Of a stretch of 49,558 nt of DNA, positions 1 to 8,806 are shown piece after piece (within the stretch, counting starts at the first letter, position 1; each line of letters starts with the position of its first letter). The translations under genes and the position numbers were made by a program. The notes beneath the pieces are model-generated. The model worked only from the letters and a program-made list of their open reading frames with translations, was not told the origin of the DNA and did no database searches. Source of the stretch: Flavobacteriaceae bacterium (lineage in GTDB: Bacteria; Bacteroidota; Bacteroidia; Flavobacteriales; Flavobacteriaceae); assembly GCA_947457255.1 (NCBI GenBank), contig CANGUZ010000012.1:1-49558 (forward strand), given 5' to 3'.

Positions 1-291
1 AGTACACCAACAGCGAGAATGACAGACAATTCGGTAAGTGACACAGTTTTTACAGCGAAAGCGTTCCCTAATCCTTTTGCATCACACTTTAATTTAGACA
101 TCGAGAGTACAAGCGACGATCAAGTAGAGATGAAAGTGTTCGATATGATAGGACGTCAATTAGAAGTTCGCAAAGCTACCTCATCAGAACTAAGTGTTCA
201 AGAAGTAGGTCGCAATTATCCTTCAGGAGTATACAATGTTATTCTATCTCAAGGAGATAAAGTGAAATCTTTACGATTGGTTAAAAAATAA
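1..291 (+). CDS. C-terminal end of a T9SS-exported protein (type A sorting domain), 5' partial
   Basis: The reading frame is open from base 1 to the TAA at 289-291, so the gene begins outside the window; the ATG at 19 is probably internal. The visible 96 residues are a typical type IX secretion type A sorting domain: an FPNPF start, a stretch with VFDMIGRQL, then YPSGVYNVIL and a short basic C-terminus ending LVKK. In the family this domain directs the passenger across the outer membrane through the Por/Gld secretion machinery and is then removed. The passenger lies outside the window, so its function cannot be stated. A strong terminator follows. Confidence 0.9.
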   Translation, partial: STPTARMTDNSVSDTVFTAKAFPNPFASHFNLDIESTSDDQVEMKVFDMIGRQLEVRKATSSELSVQEVGRNYPSGVYNVILSQGDKVKSLRLVKK

Positions 292-317
292 GTTATACAA
301 CTTTAGCTTAAAAATTG

Positions 318-349
318 AAACGCCTCATGAAAATTGAGGCGTTTTTTTT
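318..349 (+). terminator. Rho-independent terminator after the T9SS gene
   Basis: The stem ACGCCTCA (320-327) pairs with TGAGGCGT (335-342) across a 7-base loop and is followed by eight T residues. It lies 27 bases after the stop codon. Confidence 0.9.
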
Positions 350-937
350 GGCATTATTAGGAACTATTTAAGTACAACACTTAAAGTATAAAATAGGAAA
401 ATCAAAAATAAAACATGAAAATAAAAATAGTAAGCTAATACAACTACAAAATAAGTATGCTATTGTATATTAATCATTTAAGTATCTCATAAATTGTGAT
501 TCTAACTATAAATAAATAAGGAATTTAAATTTTTATACAACATTACCACAACATTTAATAAAAATTGAATTAATATAAATGGTCTTCAAAAAAAAATATT
601 TTTTTTATCAGAGTGAAACCTTCGATTTATAAGGCTTTTACTAAATTACAACGTTGTAATTGGCTTTTGTATAGTTTTTGTATGTGTAAAATAGCTCTAA
701 ATTAGTAAAATTGTAACTATTTTTGTATACATCCAAATTGTGAAAATAAATTAAGGAATAAACGATTAGTTTTTTTGTTTAAACTTTGAAAGCTAATACT
801 GTCATTCTTTAAAAAATTATGAATTAAAAGTTGCATTTTATTATTAACCTAAAATGATTTTTTTAAATTTTAATTCAAGAAATCAACACCAAATAAACTG
901 ATAACTCACTAACTAAAAGTGATTAAAATAAATTAAA
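350..937. other. 588-base AT-rich intergenic region, no gene
   Basis: No convincing reading frame on either strand. The stretch is extremely A/T rich with homopolymer runs near 590-605 and 837-865. One exact TAnnTTTG (-7 like) octamer, TATTTTTG, is at 718-725 in the direction of the downstream fibre gene, but no TTG sits at the usual distance upstream, so it is only a weak promoter candidate. The long leader probably carries the promoter and regulatory region of the 938 gene. Confidence 0.5.
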
Positions 938-3232
938 ATGAAAAACTTAAAGTCTATTCTTTTGCTTGTATTCGTTATTTTTTTTTCAATAACTAATACA
1001 AATGCACAAGTAGGAATAGGAACTACAAACCCCTTTGCTGCTCTAGATGTGTTTTCAAGTAATAATGGTCTTTTAATACCTAGAGTAGCATTAACAGCAA
1101 CTACAGCAGTACTACCCGTACTAACTGGTACTGAATCTGAAATAGTGTATAATACCAACACTGCTGGCGATGTATCTCCTGGTTTTTATTACTTAAGTAC
1201 CGACACAGGCCCTTGGGTTAGATTAGGAGCTGGAGCAACAAACTCTTGGCTAATAACTGGAAATTCAAACATTGTAGATGGCACTAATTTTTTGGGTACT
1301 ACAAATAATGTTGATGTTGCTTTTCGAAGAAGTGGTTCAGCAGCAGGAAGAATAGGAATTACAAGTACCTCTTTTGGTTTGGCATCAGCAAACGCAAACA
1401 CCGCAGCAGGAACTACTGCCTTTGGAGTGAATGCTTTAGCTGCGAATACAACTGCTGTAGGGAATACGGCTGTAGGCTTTGGTGCAGCAGATGCATTAAA
1501 TACAGCGGACAACACTGCTGTAGGTCAAAATGCATTAGGTGCTGCTGCTGGTGCTCAAAATACCGCAATTGGTTCTAATGCTTTGGCAGCAAATACAGCA
1601 GAAGGCAATACAGGAGTGGGATTTAATGCTTTAGCGGCAAATGTTGCTGCAATAGGAAATACCGCATTAGGCAGCAGTGCTTTAGCAGCAAATACAGCAG
1701 GGACAGCAAATACAGCTATCGGTTTTAATGCTTTGAGATCAAATTTAGCAGTTAATAATACAGCTGTAGGGTTTGGTTCTTTGGCTGCTCAAACTACTGC
1801 GGGTAATAATACTGCGATAGGAACAAATGCCTTAACATTGGCAAATGGCGGAGATGGTCATAATACAGCTGTTGGTTCACTAGCAGCAGATGCAATCACT
1901 TCAGGTAGGTATAACGTTGCCGTTGGTTCTGGATCATTAGGTGCTCAAACTACAGCGGAATTCAATATTGGCGTTGGTGCTGATGCGCTAGTTGTCAATA
2001 CTATTGGAAACAATAATGTAGCAATTGGTACAAGTGCTTTAAGAAATAATGCAGCAAACGATAATACGGCTGTTGGTCATGTAGCATTATTTGCCAATAC
2101 AACAGGAATACAAAATACGGCTGTTGGAGTTAATGCAATACAACAAAAAACTTCAGGATCTGCTAACACAGCCATTGGCTGGAGTGCTTTAAACGCAATT
2201 GGATCATTTGATAATAATACCGCTCTTGGATTTCAAGCCGGAAGCTCCAATACAGCTTCTAATTCTACACTTATTGGGTTTCAAGCTGGTCAAAACAATA
2301 CTGGAGATCGTTTAACAGCTATTGGCTTTCAGGCAGGTGTAGGTAATACAGCTATAAATAATGTAGCAATTGGGACTAATGCTATGGACAGTCTTAGTGC
2401 ACCAGCTTCAGGACAGAATGTAGCAATTGGTACTCAAGCACTATCAGCTGCCACTGCTAGTACTGTATCACAAAATGTAGCTATTGGCTATCGAGCTGCT
2501 ACGTCATCAACATCAAGTGGTAATGTTGCTATTGGTAATGATGCTTTGTTACAAGCAACAACTGGTGACAATGTTGCCATTGGTGCTTCAGCAATTGGCC
2601 AAGGGAATTCTTCTCAGAACGTAGCGGTTGGCGCACAAGCTTTAATGGAGTCCCCAGGCAATAATAATGTTGCAGTAGGATATCAAGCAGGGAGATTTAC
2701 CCCAGGGGATAGTAACACTTTTATTGGATATCAGACTAACGGTACTGGTGCTACTACTAATGCTATATCTATTGGATTTGGAGTTAATACTACTGTTAGT
2801 AATCAAGTACGATTAGGAAACGGGTCAATTTCTTCGGCTGTAATTGAAGTGGCTTGGACCGTGACTTCTGACAAAAGAGCAAAATCTAACATTAAAAACT
2901 CCCCTTTAGGATTGGATTTTATAAAAACATTACGCCCTGTCTCCTATTTCAAAAAAAATGATGAAAATAAAAAAACAGAATATGGTTTCATTGCACAAGA
3001 AGTAGAAGCGTCTTTGAAAAAGGTAGGAGATTATAATAATGGTGTTATCTATAAAGATCCTGAGGGTAATTATGGTTTGAGATATAATGATATCATTCCA
3101 ATTACTGTAAAAGCCGTACAAGAACAACAAGAACTTATTGAGCAACTTAAAAAAGCAAATGCTGAGCTTGCAAAAGCAAACACTGCTATTTTAAAACGTT
3201 TGGAAAAATTAGAAAAAAGTAAGAGCGATTAA
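938..3232 (+). CDS. Secreted fibre protein with YadA-like head repeats and C-terminal S74 chaperone domain
   Basis: 764 residues. A signal peptide (residues 1-23, cleavage before QVGIGTTNP) leads into about 550 residues of degenerate short repeats of the form NTAVGxxAL or NVAIGxxAL, like the left-handed beta-roll heads of trimeric YadA-type adhesins. From about residue 640 comes a peptidase S74/intramolecular chaperone domain with the SDKRAKSNI motif (Ser644 and Lys649 are the likely Ser-Lys pair), LGLDFIKTLRPVSY and YGFIAQEVE. The end is a coiled coil (about 725-764) rich in Lys, Glu and Leu. In phage tail fibres the S74 domain guides trimerisation and then cleaves itself off; I infer a trimeric surface fibre matured the same way. 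No T9SS domain or membrane anchor is visible, so how it stays on the cell is unclear. The neighbouring genes give no functional clue. Confidence 0.85.
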   Translation: MKNLKSILLLVFVIFFSITNTNAQVGIGTTNPFAALDVFSSNNGLLIPRVALTATTAVLPVLTGTESEIVYNTNTAGDVSPGFYYLSTDTGPWVRLGAGATNSWLITGNSNIVDGTNFLGTTNNVDVAFRRSGSAAGRIGITSTSFGLASANANTAAGTTAFGVNALAANTTAVGNTAVGFGAADALNTADNTAVGQNALGAAAGAQNTAIGSNALAANTAEGNTGVGFNALAANVAAIGNTALGSSALAANTAGTANTAIGFNALRSNLAVNNTAVGFGSLAAQTTAGNNTAIGTNALTLANGGDGHNTAVGSLAADAITSGRYNVAVGSGSLGAQTTAEFNIGVGADALVVNTIGNNNVAIGTSALRNNAANDNTAVGHVALFANTTGIQNTAVGVNAIQQKTSGSANTAIGWSALNAIGSFDNNTALGFQAGSSNTASNSTLIGFQAGQNNTGDRLTAIGFQAGVGNTAINNVAIGTNAMDSLSAPASGQNVAIGTQALSAATASTVSQNVAIGYRAATSSTSSGNVAIGNDALLQATTGDNVAIGASAIGQGNSSQNVAVGAQALMESPGNNNVAVGYQAGRFTPGDSNTFIGYQTNGTGATTNAISIGFGVNTTVSNQVRLGNGSISSAVIEVAWTVTSDKRAKSNIKNSPLGLDFIKTLRPVSYFKKNDENKKTEYGFIAQEVEASLKKVGDYNNGVIYKDPEGNYGLRYNDIIPITVKAVQEQQELIEQLKKANAELAKANTAILKRLEKLEKSKSD

Positions 3233-3286
3233 TTTCTAAAAAAGAAAAAAACCACTCTTACCAACCTAAAACAATAAACAACTCAT

Positions 3287-4603
3287 CTAACTCTTCGATT
3301 GATAAATCCTATAATTTTGGGTAGTTACTCTTGCTTTTAAATCATGCATTAAATTGTACAATCCAAAAAAGGTTCTATTAATGTATAAAAAATGCTTAGA
3401 ACCTCTATTGCCATTCATTTTTCGCAATTGGGTGTCTTTAGTAAAATCTTCTCCCATTACGGCTATTTCAGCAAAAAAATCTTCATCAGAGAAATCAAAA
3501 TAATCACCATGAAAAGGTTTGGTAAACAAACTTAACAGTCGGTGAAAAATTCCTGTAAAATAGTCTATTTCAGATGGAGAATCATCTAAACGCAATATCT
3601 CTAATTCATACAATTTTTCATTAAATAACAAAGGACTATTGATTACTTTTGGGTCTGCCAACTCAAAATAAGGAAAATAAAACTCGTCAGGAACTTTCTT
3701 AATACAACCAAAATCGATTGGCATTAAGTTTGCCTCACTATCTATTAAAAAATTACCAGGATGCGGGTCAGCATGCACTTGTCGCAATTCGTGCATTTGA
3801 AACATATAAAAGTCCCATAAAGCTTGCCCTAATTTATCTCCTTTTGTTTTATCCGTATTTTTTGCTGCAAATTCAGAGAGGTGCTCCCCTTCCATCCAAT
3901 CCATTGTTAAAATTTTTTCTGAAGACAACTCTGGGTAATAGTTGGGAAATCTTAAATTAGCAATGTCTTTGCAAGCATCTGCCATTTCTATACTTTGCTT
4001 TAGCTCTAAAATATAGTTGGTCTCTTCAAGCAATTTATTTTCAACTTCTATAAAATATTTTTCAGAATCTTTCCCTTTCAGATTGAACATTCTAGTTGCA
4101 AAAGGTTTCACTAAAGCCAAATCTGAACTTATACTATCAGCAACTCCTGGATATTGAATTTTTACAGCTAATTTCTTTCCGTTTTTTGTAGCAACGTGTA
4201 CCTGACCAATACTAGCGGCATTTATAGAATTTGGAGTAAAAGAATCGTAAATTTCTTCGGGAAACTTTCCTAAATATTTCTTGAATGTTTTTCTAACCAA
4301 TGGTGCCGATAAAGGAGGTACTGAAAATTGAGATAAAGAGAACTTATCTACATATGCCTGCGGCATGATACTTTTGTCCATACTCAACATTTGAGCCACT
4401 TTCAGCGCACTTCCTTTTAAGTTTTGTAATCCGTCATAAATATCTTCTGCGTTGTTTTCATTCAATTTATCTTTGGTTAAGGACGGATTAACAATTTTTT
4501 CACCATAATAGGCCATATAGTTCCCACCAACCTTAAAACCTGTCTTTACGAGTTGGCTAGCACGTTCTATTTTTCCTGTTGGAATTTTATCTAATGTTTT
4601 CAT
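3287..4603 (-). CDS. ABC1/UbiB-family atypical kinase (AarF-like)
   Basis: 438 residues, cytosolic. The ABC1 signatures appear in order: KGSALKVAQ (63-71, the KxGQ-type element with Ala in place of the usual Gly), the A-rich loop AASIGQVH (129-136), the nucleotide-binding Lys148 in AVKIQYPG, HADPHPGNF (277-285, the catalytic-loop equivalent) and IDFG (296-299). UbiB/COQ8 proteins are atypical ATPase/kinases that support quinone lipid metabolism; whether this one does is inference. It starts 20 bases after the TetR-like gene on the same strand, so the two are probably one transcript. The Gly-to-Ala change in the KxGQ element is the only oddity. Confidence 0.88.
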   Translation of the reverse strand: MKTLDKIPTGKIERASQLVKTGFKVGGNYMAYYGEKIVNPSLTKDKLNENNAEDIYDGLQNLKGSALKVAQMLSMDKSIMPQAYVDKFSLSQFSVPPLSAPLVRKTFKKYLGKFPEEIYDSFTPNSINAASIGQVHVATKNGKKLAVKIQYPGVADSISSDLALVKPFATRMFNLKGKDSEKYFIEVENKLLEETNYILELKQSIEMADACKDIANLRFPNYYPELSSEKILTMDWMEGEHLSEFAAKNTDKTKGDKLGQALWDFYMFQMHELRQVHADPHPGNFLIDSEANLMPIDFGCIKKVPDEFYFPYFELADPKVINSPLLFNEKLYELEILRLDDSPSEIDYFTGIFHRLLSLFTKPFHGDYFDFSDEDFFAEIAVMGEDFTKDTQLRKMNGNRGSKHFLYINRTFFGLYNLMHDLKARVTTQNYRIYQSKS

Positions 4604-4623
4604 TTTATAGTGCTTGTAATAAA

Positions 4624-5295
4624 TTACATTTTACGTTCTTTCCAAAGAAATTTACCCAAATCAAATAAACTCTCTAACGGTTTTGTGTTTAATAAATCTA
4701 CTACGGTATTTACAGATTTTTCGATAACAATATCTGTATTTTCAAAACTTTTAGAAGCATCGTCTATCCAAAATTTTAAAATAAATAAAAACTGAATCCA
4801 AGCTCCTTCAGAAAAAACTGGTTTGGTAATTTTTTCTAGTTTAACAAAACTTTCGTTCGTATTATCTTCGATAATTTCAACCACGAACGTTTTAAATAAA
4901 CTTCTAAATTGTTTCAAATCTTTTAAGTTTTTCAATCCATCGTTATTCTCTTGTAGCGAGAACAGCACATAGCTCCTATTTAGTGTCATGATTTCGAATA
5001 GCGAAAAAAACAAAGTCAACAATTTATTCTTATCGGTGTAGGAACCATAATTCTCGTCTTTTTCGATGGAAGCAATTGCATTTTCGAAAAATTTAGCCCA
5101 TATGGCTTGCTTTACAGCACTAAAAGATCCAAAAAAAGAATAAAAATCGGCTTCCTCTATTGCATTTTCTTTACAAAATAGATATACATTTTTTGGTCTA
5201 TGATTTTTTTCTAATACCGAATTCATATACATCGTAATGATATGATTGTCATCGATTGCAATTTTTTTAGAAGTAGCTTTTTTTGTAGTTGCCAT
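4624..5295 (-). CDS. TetR-like regulator paired with the ABC1 kinase
   Basis: 223 residues. A Lys/Thr/Ser-rich basic head (about 1-12) precedes an N-terminal helical segment (about 15-65) with the layout of a TetR DNA-binding domain, including a YSFFGSFSAVKQAIW stretch that resembles the end of the TetR helix-turn-helix (YxxFxSKxxL). The rest is all-helical, as in TetR ligand-binding domains. It precedes the ABC1 kinase gene by 20 bases, a pairing I recall from flavobacterial genomes. The recognition helix is divergent, so DNA binding is likely but not certain. The promoter must lie in 5296-5380, which is very A/T rich. Confidence 0.65.
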   Translation of the reverse strand: MATTKKATSKKIAIDDNHIITMYMNSVLEKNHRPKNVYLFCKENAIEEADFYSFFGSFSAVKQAIWAKFFENAIASIEKDENYGSYTDKNKLLTLFFSLFEIMTLNRSYVLFSLQENNDGLKNLKDLKQFRSLFKTFVVEIIEDNTNESFVKLEKITKPVFSEGAWIQFLFILKFWIDDASKSFENTDIVIEKSVNTVVDLLNTKPLESLFDLGKFLWKERKM

Positions 5296-5383
5296 AGTAT
5301 TGAATTTTAAAACTTGTGTAAAGATACAGTTTGTTTAATATAAAATAAAAATAGTTAAACAAAATATTGTGTTAAATTTTAAG

Positions 5384-5419
5384 CAAAAAAAAAAGCCGTT
5401 TCGTTTAGAAACAGCTTTT
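5384..5419 (-). terminator. Terminator of the lipocalin-ompA unit
   Basis: On the minus strand AGCTGTTTC pairs with GAAACGGCT (one G-T wobble) across a short loop, then runs into ten T residues (A run at 5385-5394 on the plus strand). It sits 20 bases after the OmpA-family stop codon. Confidence 0.85.
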
Positions 5420-5439
5420 AGCTTTATAAAAAGTCAAAA

Positions 5440-6129
5440 TTACTTACCTTCTTCAGCGTCATGTATCATTTTTTCATTTGCAGTAATGGCAAACTCAACG
5501 CGACGGTTTTGGCTTCTTCCTTCAGGAGTTTCATTCGATGCAATTGGATCAGCAATTCCTAAGCCAGTAATTGTAAATCTAGTTGAAACCAATCCTTTAC
5601 TTGACAAATAATTTCTTACTGCTGTAGCTCTTTGTTCTGACAATTTTAAATTATGCGCAGCAGAACCTGTACTATCAGTATATCCATAAATTACTATGTT
5701 AGTATCAGGATATTCATTAAAAACGGTCACTAATTTGTCTAAATTTGTTCTAGCCGCTGTTGTCAATGTAGATTTGTTGGTATCAAATCGAACTGCATTT
5801 TCATTTAAAACCAATTTAATTCCCTCACCTACTCGCTCTACTTGCGCTCCAGGAATTGCAGCATCTATTTCTCTGGCTTGCTTATCCATTTTGTTTCCTA
5901 TAACTCCACCGGCAGCACCACCAATTACACCACCTAGTACAGCACCTAGTGCTCCATTGCCTCCTTTTCCAAGGTTATTACCAAGGATACCGCCTATAAT
6001 TGCACCACCTACAGCACCAATCCCTGCTCCTCTTTGTGTTTTATTCGTATTTTTTACTGCTTCACAACTTGTAATTATAGTGCTTAATGCCACTAATACT
6101 ATCCCTGAAAGTATTGTAATTTTTTTCAT
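5440..6129 (-). CDS. OmpA-family lipoprotein with glycine-zipper segment
   Basis: 229 residues. A lipoprotein signal peptide ends at Cys22 (IITSC). Residues about 34-80 are a glycine-zipper stretch (repeated GAxGG and GGVIGG), a YMGG-type element thought to insert in membranes. Residues about 103-220 are an OmpA C-terminal domain with the peptidoglycan-binding pattern YGYTDSTGS, LSEQRATAVRNYL and EGRSQNRRVEF. Expected role: an outer-membrane lipoprotein that holds peptidoglycan noncovalently. It follows the lipocalin-like gene by 13 bases and a terminator comes right after, so the two form one transcription unit. Confidence 0.9.
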   Translation of the reverse strand: MKKITILSGIVLVALSTIITSCEAVKNTNKTQRGAGIGAVGGAIIGGILGNNLGKGGNGALGAVLGGVIGGAAGGVIGNKMDKQAREIDAAIPGAQVERVGEGIKLVLNENAVRFDTNKSTLTTAARTNLDKLVTVFNEYPDTNIVIYGYTDSTGSAAHNLKLSEQRATAVRNYLSSKGLVSTRFTITGLGIADPIASNETPEGRSQNRRVEFAITANEKMIHDAEEGK

Positions 6130-6142
6130 CTTTATATTTTAT

Positions 6143-6616
6143 TTAGTTTTTTTGAAATTGATAAATCACATCTGTCATTTTTCCTCCTACGTTAATCTTA
6201 TCAACGAGTTGAAATGAAGTTTCAGTAACATTAGCAACATTCAAGACATATCCGTCTCTTACTCTTTTAGCTTTATCTCCAGCTGATAATACTTTCATTA
6301 CAAACTGACCTTCTTTATTTATAAACCAAGTAATATCAGAAGCAAAACTGGCGCAAGATGCATTTGTCAAGGCCATAGTTCCTTTATTATTGTTGGATAT
6401 AAATTTCCATGTGCTTCCTACAAAGCATTTCGAATCAGCAATATCAAAAGAATTTACTTTAATAAATTCTGAACCAGGGTAACTTACATTGGCAATTGAC
6501 CAATTTCCTTTTATAACTCTTTCCGTTTTATTATCTACCTTAGAATTGGTAACTGACTTCGATTTACATCCAATCATAAATATTGAAATGGATAATACTA
6601 AAATCATTTTTCTCAT
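6143..6616 (-). CDS. Lipocalin-like lipoprotein
   Basis: 157 residues. Signal peptide with lipobox ending at Cys17 (FMIGC), then a mature domain starting near GNWSIANVSYPG, which resembles the opening of small Bacteroidota lipocalin-like proteins (GxW motif) and is predicted to be mostly beta strand. Two mature cysteines (SKCF, NASCAS) could form a disulfide. Lipocalin folds usually bind hydrophobic ligands, but no ligand can be inferred here. First gene of a two-gene unit with the OmpA-family lipoprotein. A TACATTTG -7 octamer lies upstream at 6644-6651. Confidence 0.75.
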   Translation of the reverse strand: MRKMILVLSISIFMIGCKSKSVTNSKVDNKTERVIKGNWSIANVSYPGSEFIKVNSFDIADSKCFVGSTWKFISNNNKGTMALTNASCASFASDITWFINKEGQFVMKVLSAGDKAKRVRDGYVLNVANVTETSFQLVDKINVGGKMTDVIYQFQKN

Positions 6617-6643
6617 AATTATAAATTTAAAATTTAACTAATA

Positions 6644-6651
6644 CAAATGTA
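6644..6651 (-). promoter_or_regulatory. Candidate -7 element (TAnnTTTG) of the lipocalin-ompA unit
   Basis: On the minus strand the octamer is TACATTTG, an exact Bacteroidota -7 consensus, 28 bases before the lipocalin ATG. I find no TTG at the usual 19-23 base distance upstream. Confidence 0.45.
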
Positions 6652-6711
6652 CAACGCATTTGTATTTATCTCCTTTCATGTTATATTTTTTTTATGAAAA
6701 TAAATGGTTAC

Positions 6712-6741
6712 GACAATTTGTCATTTATACCAATTTGGTAT
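6712..6741 (+). promoter_or_regulatory. Two tandem palindromes sharing a CAATTTG core, upstream of htpG
   Basis: GACAATTTGTC (6712-6722) is a perfect 5-1-5 palindrome and ATACCAATTTGGTAT (6727-6741) a perfect 7-1-7 palindrome. Their centres are 17 bases apart and both contain CAATTTG. They lie 47-76 bases before the htpG ATG, between htpG and the divergent lipocalin gene. They look like an operator pair or an unusual promoter. No CIRCE-type sequence and no exact TAnnTTTG box is present. Confidence 0.5.
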
Positions 6742-6787
6742 CTTATTTGACTACTATAAAAAAAATTAACTTAAAAAATTTACAAAT

Positions 6788-8674
6788 ATGACAACAGGAA
6801 AAATTAATGTTTCAGTAGAAAACATCTTTCCCTTAATCAAGAAATTTTTATACAGCGATCACGAAATATTTTTACGTGAGTTGATTTCTAACGGAACAGA
6901 TGCTACACTAAAATTAAAACACTTAACCAGTATTGGAGAGACTAATGTAGAATATGGCAATCCTATTTTAGAAGTTAAGATTGACAAAGAAGGCAAAAAA
7001 CTACACATCATTGACCAAGGAATTGGAATGACTTCTGATGAAGTAGAAAAATACATCAATCAATTGGCTTTTTCGGGAGCGGAAGAGTTTTTAGAAAAAT
7101 ACAAAGACACCGCTAAAGATTCAGGAATTATTGGGCATTTTGGTCTTGGTTTCTACTCTGCCTTTATGGTGGCTTCAAAAGTTGAAATAATTACTAAATC
7201 TTATAAAGACGAACCAGCAGCACACTGGACTTGTGACGGAAGCCCTGAATTTTCATTAGAACCAGCTGACAAAACGACTCGTGGTACCGAAATTATTTTG
7301 CATATTGCTGAAGACTCCTTAGAATTTTTAGAAGAATTTAAAATCAAAGAATTACTGAATAAGTATAATAAGTTTATGCCTATTCCAATTAAATTTGGTA
7401 CAAAAACAGAAACTTTACCAAAACCCGAAGATGCACCTGAGGATTATAAAGCAGAGACCATTGAGGTAGATAATTTCATCAATAACACCAACCCTGCTTG
7501 GACTAAACAGCCAACAGAGTTAACGGATGAAGATTACAAGAATTTCTACCACGAATTGTATCCTATGCAATTTGAAGAACCGCTATTCAATATTCATTTA
7601 AATGTTGATTATCCGTTTAACTTAACCGGAATATTATACTTCCCTAAGCTAGGTTCTGATATTCAAATTCAAAAAGATAAAATTCAACTCTACCAAAATC
7701 AGGTTTATGTAACCGATAATGTTGAAGGAATTGTTCCCGAATTTTTAACGATGCTAAAAGGAGCTATAGATTCTCCAGATATTCCCTTGAACGTTTCTCG
7801 TTCTAGTTTACAAGCTGATGGTGCTGTAAAAAAGATATCAAACTATATTACTCGCAAAGTAGCTGATAAATTGAAATCATTATTCACTGAAAACCGTGAA
7901 GATTTTGAGAAAAAATGGAACGATATTAAAATTGTTTTAGAGTACGGAATGTTATCTGAAGATAAATTTTACGAAAAAGCGGGAGCCTTTGTTTTATACC
8001 CTACTGTTGATGATAAATTTTATACTCTAGAAGAATTAAAAGAAAATCTGAAAGAGAAACAAACCGATAAAGACGGAAAATTAGTTGTTTTATATGCAGG
8101 AAATAAAGAAGCGCAACATTCATATATAGAAATTGCAAAAGATAAAGGCTATGAAGTGTTGTTGTTAGACTCTCCAATTATTTCGCATTTAATTCAGAAA
8201 CTAGAGAGCGATAATAAAGAGGTGACTTTTGTTCGTGTAGATTCTGATCATATAGATAATTTAATTAAAAAAGATGAAAATGCTATTTCTAAATTATCCG
8301 ATGAAGAAAAAGAAAGCTTAAAAACAGTACTTGAAACTATCGTTCCTAAACAAACCTATTCAGTTCAACTAGAAGCTTTAGATAGCAACGCTTCTCCATT
8401 TATCATCACGCAACCTGAATTTTTGCGTCGTATGAAAGAAATGAGCCAATCAGGCGGTGGCGGAATGTTCGGAATGGGAAATATGCCAGAAATGTATAAT
8501 TTAGTGGTAAACACCAACTCTGAATTGGCCACCAATATTTTAAATACGGAGGACAAATCACATCAAGAGCATTTGGTAAAACAAGCTTTAGATTTAGCTA
8601 AATTGTCTCAAAATTTATTAAAAGGTGAAGCTTTAACTGCTTTTGTAAAAAGAAGTTTCGAAATGATTAAATAG
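6788..8674 (+). CDS. htpG: Molecular chaperone HtpG (Hsp90 family)
   Basis: 628 residues, the usual length for bacterial Hsp90. The N-terminal GHKL ATPase motifs are all visible: FLRELISNGTDA (28-39; the usual Ser of SDA is Thr here), DQGIGM (76-81) and GHFGLGFYS (116-124), followed by the middle domain with the conserved NVSRSSLQ stretch and a C-terminal dimerisation region. It is a cytosolic ATP-dependent dimeric chaperone. It is a single-gene unit with its own terminator. The upstream palindromes suggest dedicated regulation, plausible for a heat-shock gene. The start is fixed by the conserved N-terminus about 10 residues before ENIFPLI. Confidence 0.98.
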   Translation: MTTGKINVSVENIFPLIKKFLYSDHEIFLRELISNGTDATLKLKHLTSIGETNVEYGNPILEVKIDKEGKKLHIIDQGIGMTSDEVEKYINQLAFSGAEEFLEKYKDTAKDSGIIGHFGLGFYSAFMVASKVEIITKSYKDEPAAHWTCDGSPEFSLEPADKTTRGTEIILHIAEDSLEFLEEFKIKELLNKYNKFMPIPIKFGTKTETLPKPEDAPEDYKAETIEVDNFINNTNPAWTKQPTELTDEDYKNFYHELYPMQFEEPLFNIHLNVDYPFNLTGILYFPKLGSDIQIQKDKIQLYQNQVYVTDNVEGIVPEFLTMLKGAIDSPDIPLNVSRSSLQADGAVKKISNYITRKVADKLKSLFTENREDFEKKWNDIKIVLEYGMLSEDKFYEKAGAFVLYPTVDDKFYTLEELKENLKEKQTDKDGKLVVLYAGNKEAQHSYIEIAKDKGYEVLLLDSPIISHLIQKLESDNKEVTFVRVDSDHIDNLIKKDENAISKLSDEEKESLKTVLETIVPKQTYSVQLEALDSNASPFIITQPEFLRRMKEMSQSGGGGMFGMGNMPEMYNLVVNTNSELATNILNTEDKSHQEHLVKQALDLAKLSQNLLKGEALTAFVKRSFEMIK

Positions 8675-8695
8675 TTGTAACCTTATTATAATCTA

Positions 8696-8729
8696 AAAAT
8701 CCTGTAACTCAACATTACAGGATTTTTTA
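8696..8729 (+). terminator. htpG terminator
   Basis: AATCCTGTAA (8698-8707) pairs perfectly with TTACAGGATT (8715-8724) across a 7-base loop, followed by a T run. Confidence 0.92.
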
Positions 8730-8806
8730 TTAAAAACAATTTGCTAAACATTATTTTAAAAATTTAAATAGTGTTTTTTTGTATTTTGCATAACTAAAAT
8801 GAAAAA

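Noticed and set aside
1189..1515. Long minus-strand open frames opposite the fibre gene (also 913-1161)
   Set aside because: They mirror the repetitive Ala/Thr/Asn codons of the fibre gene and have no independent support.
1400..2800. Short repeated DNA blocks inside the fibre gene as a possible repeat array
   Set aside because: They are explained by the repeated NTAVGxxAL-type protein motif; codons differ between copies.
5696..6217. A 173-codon plus-strand frame opposite the OmpA-family gene
   Set aside because: It is Pro/Ala-rich because it is the antisense of the glycine-zipper and repeats of the real gene.
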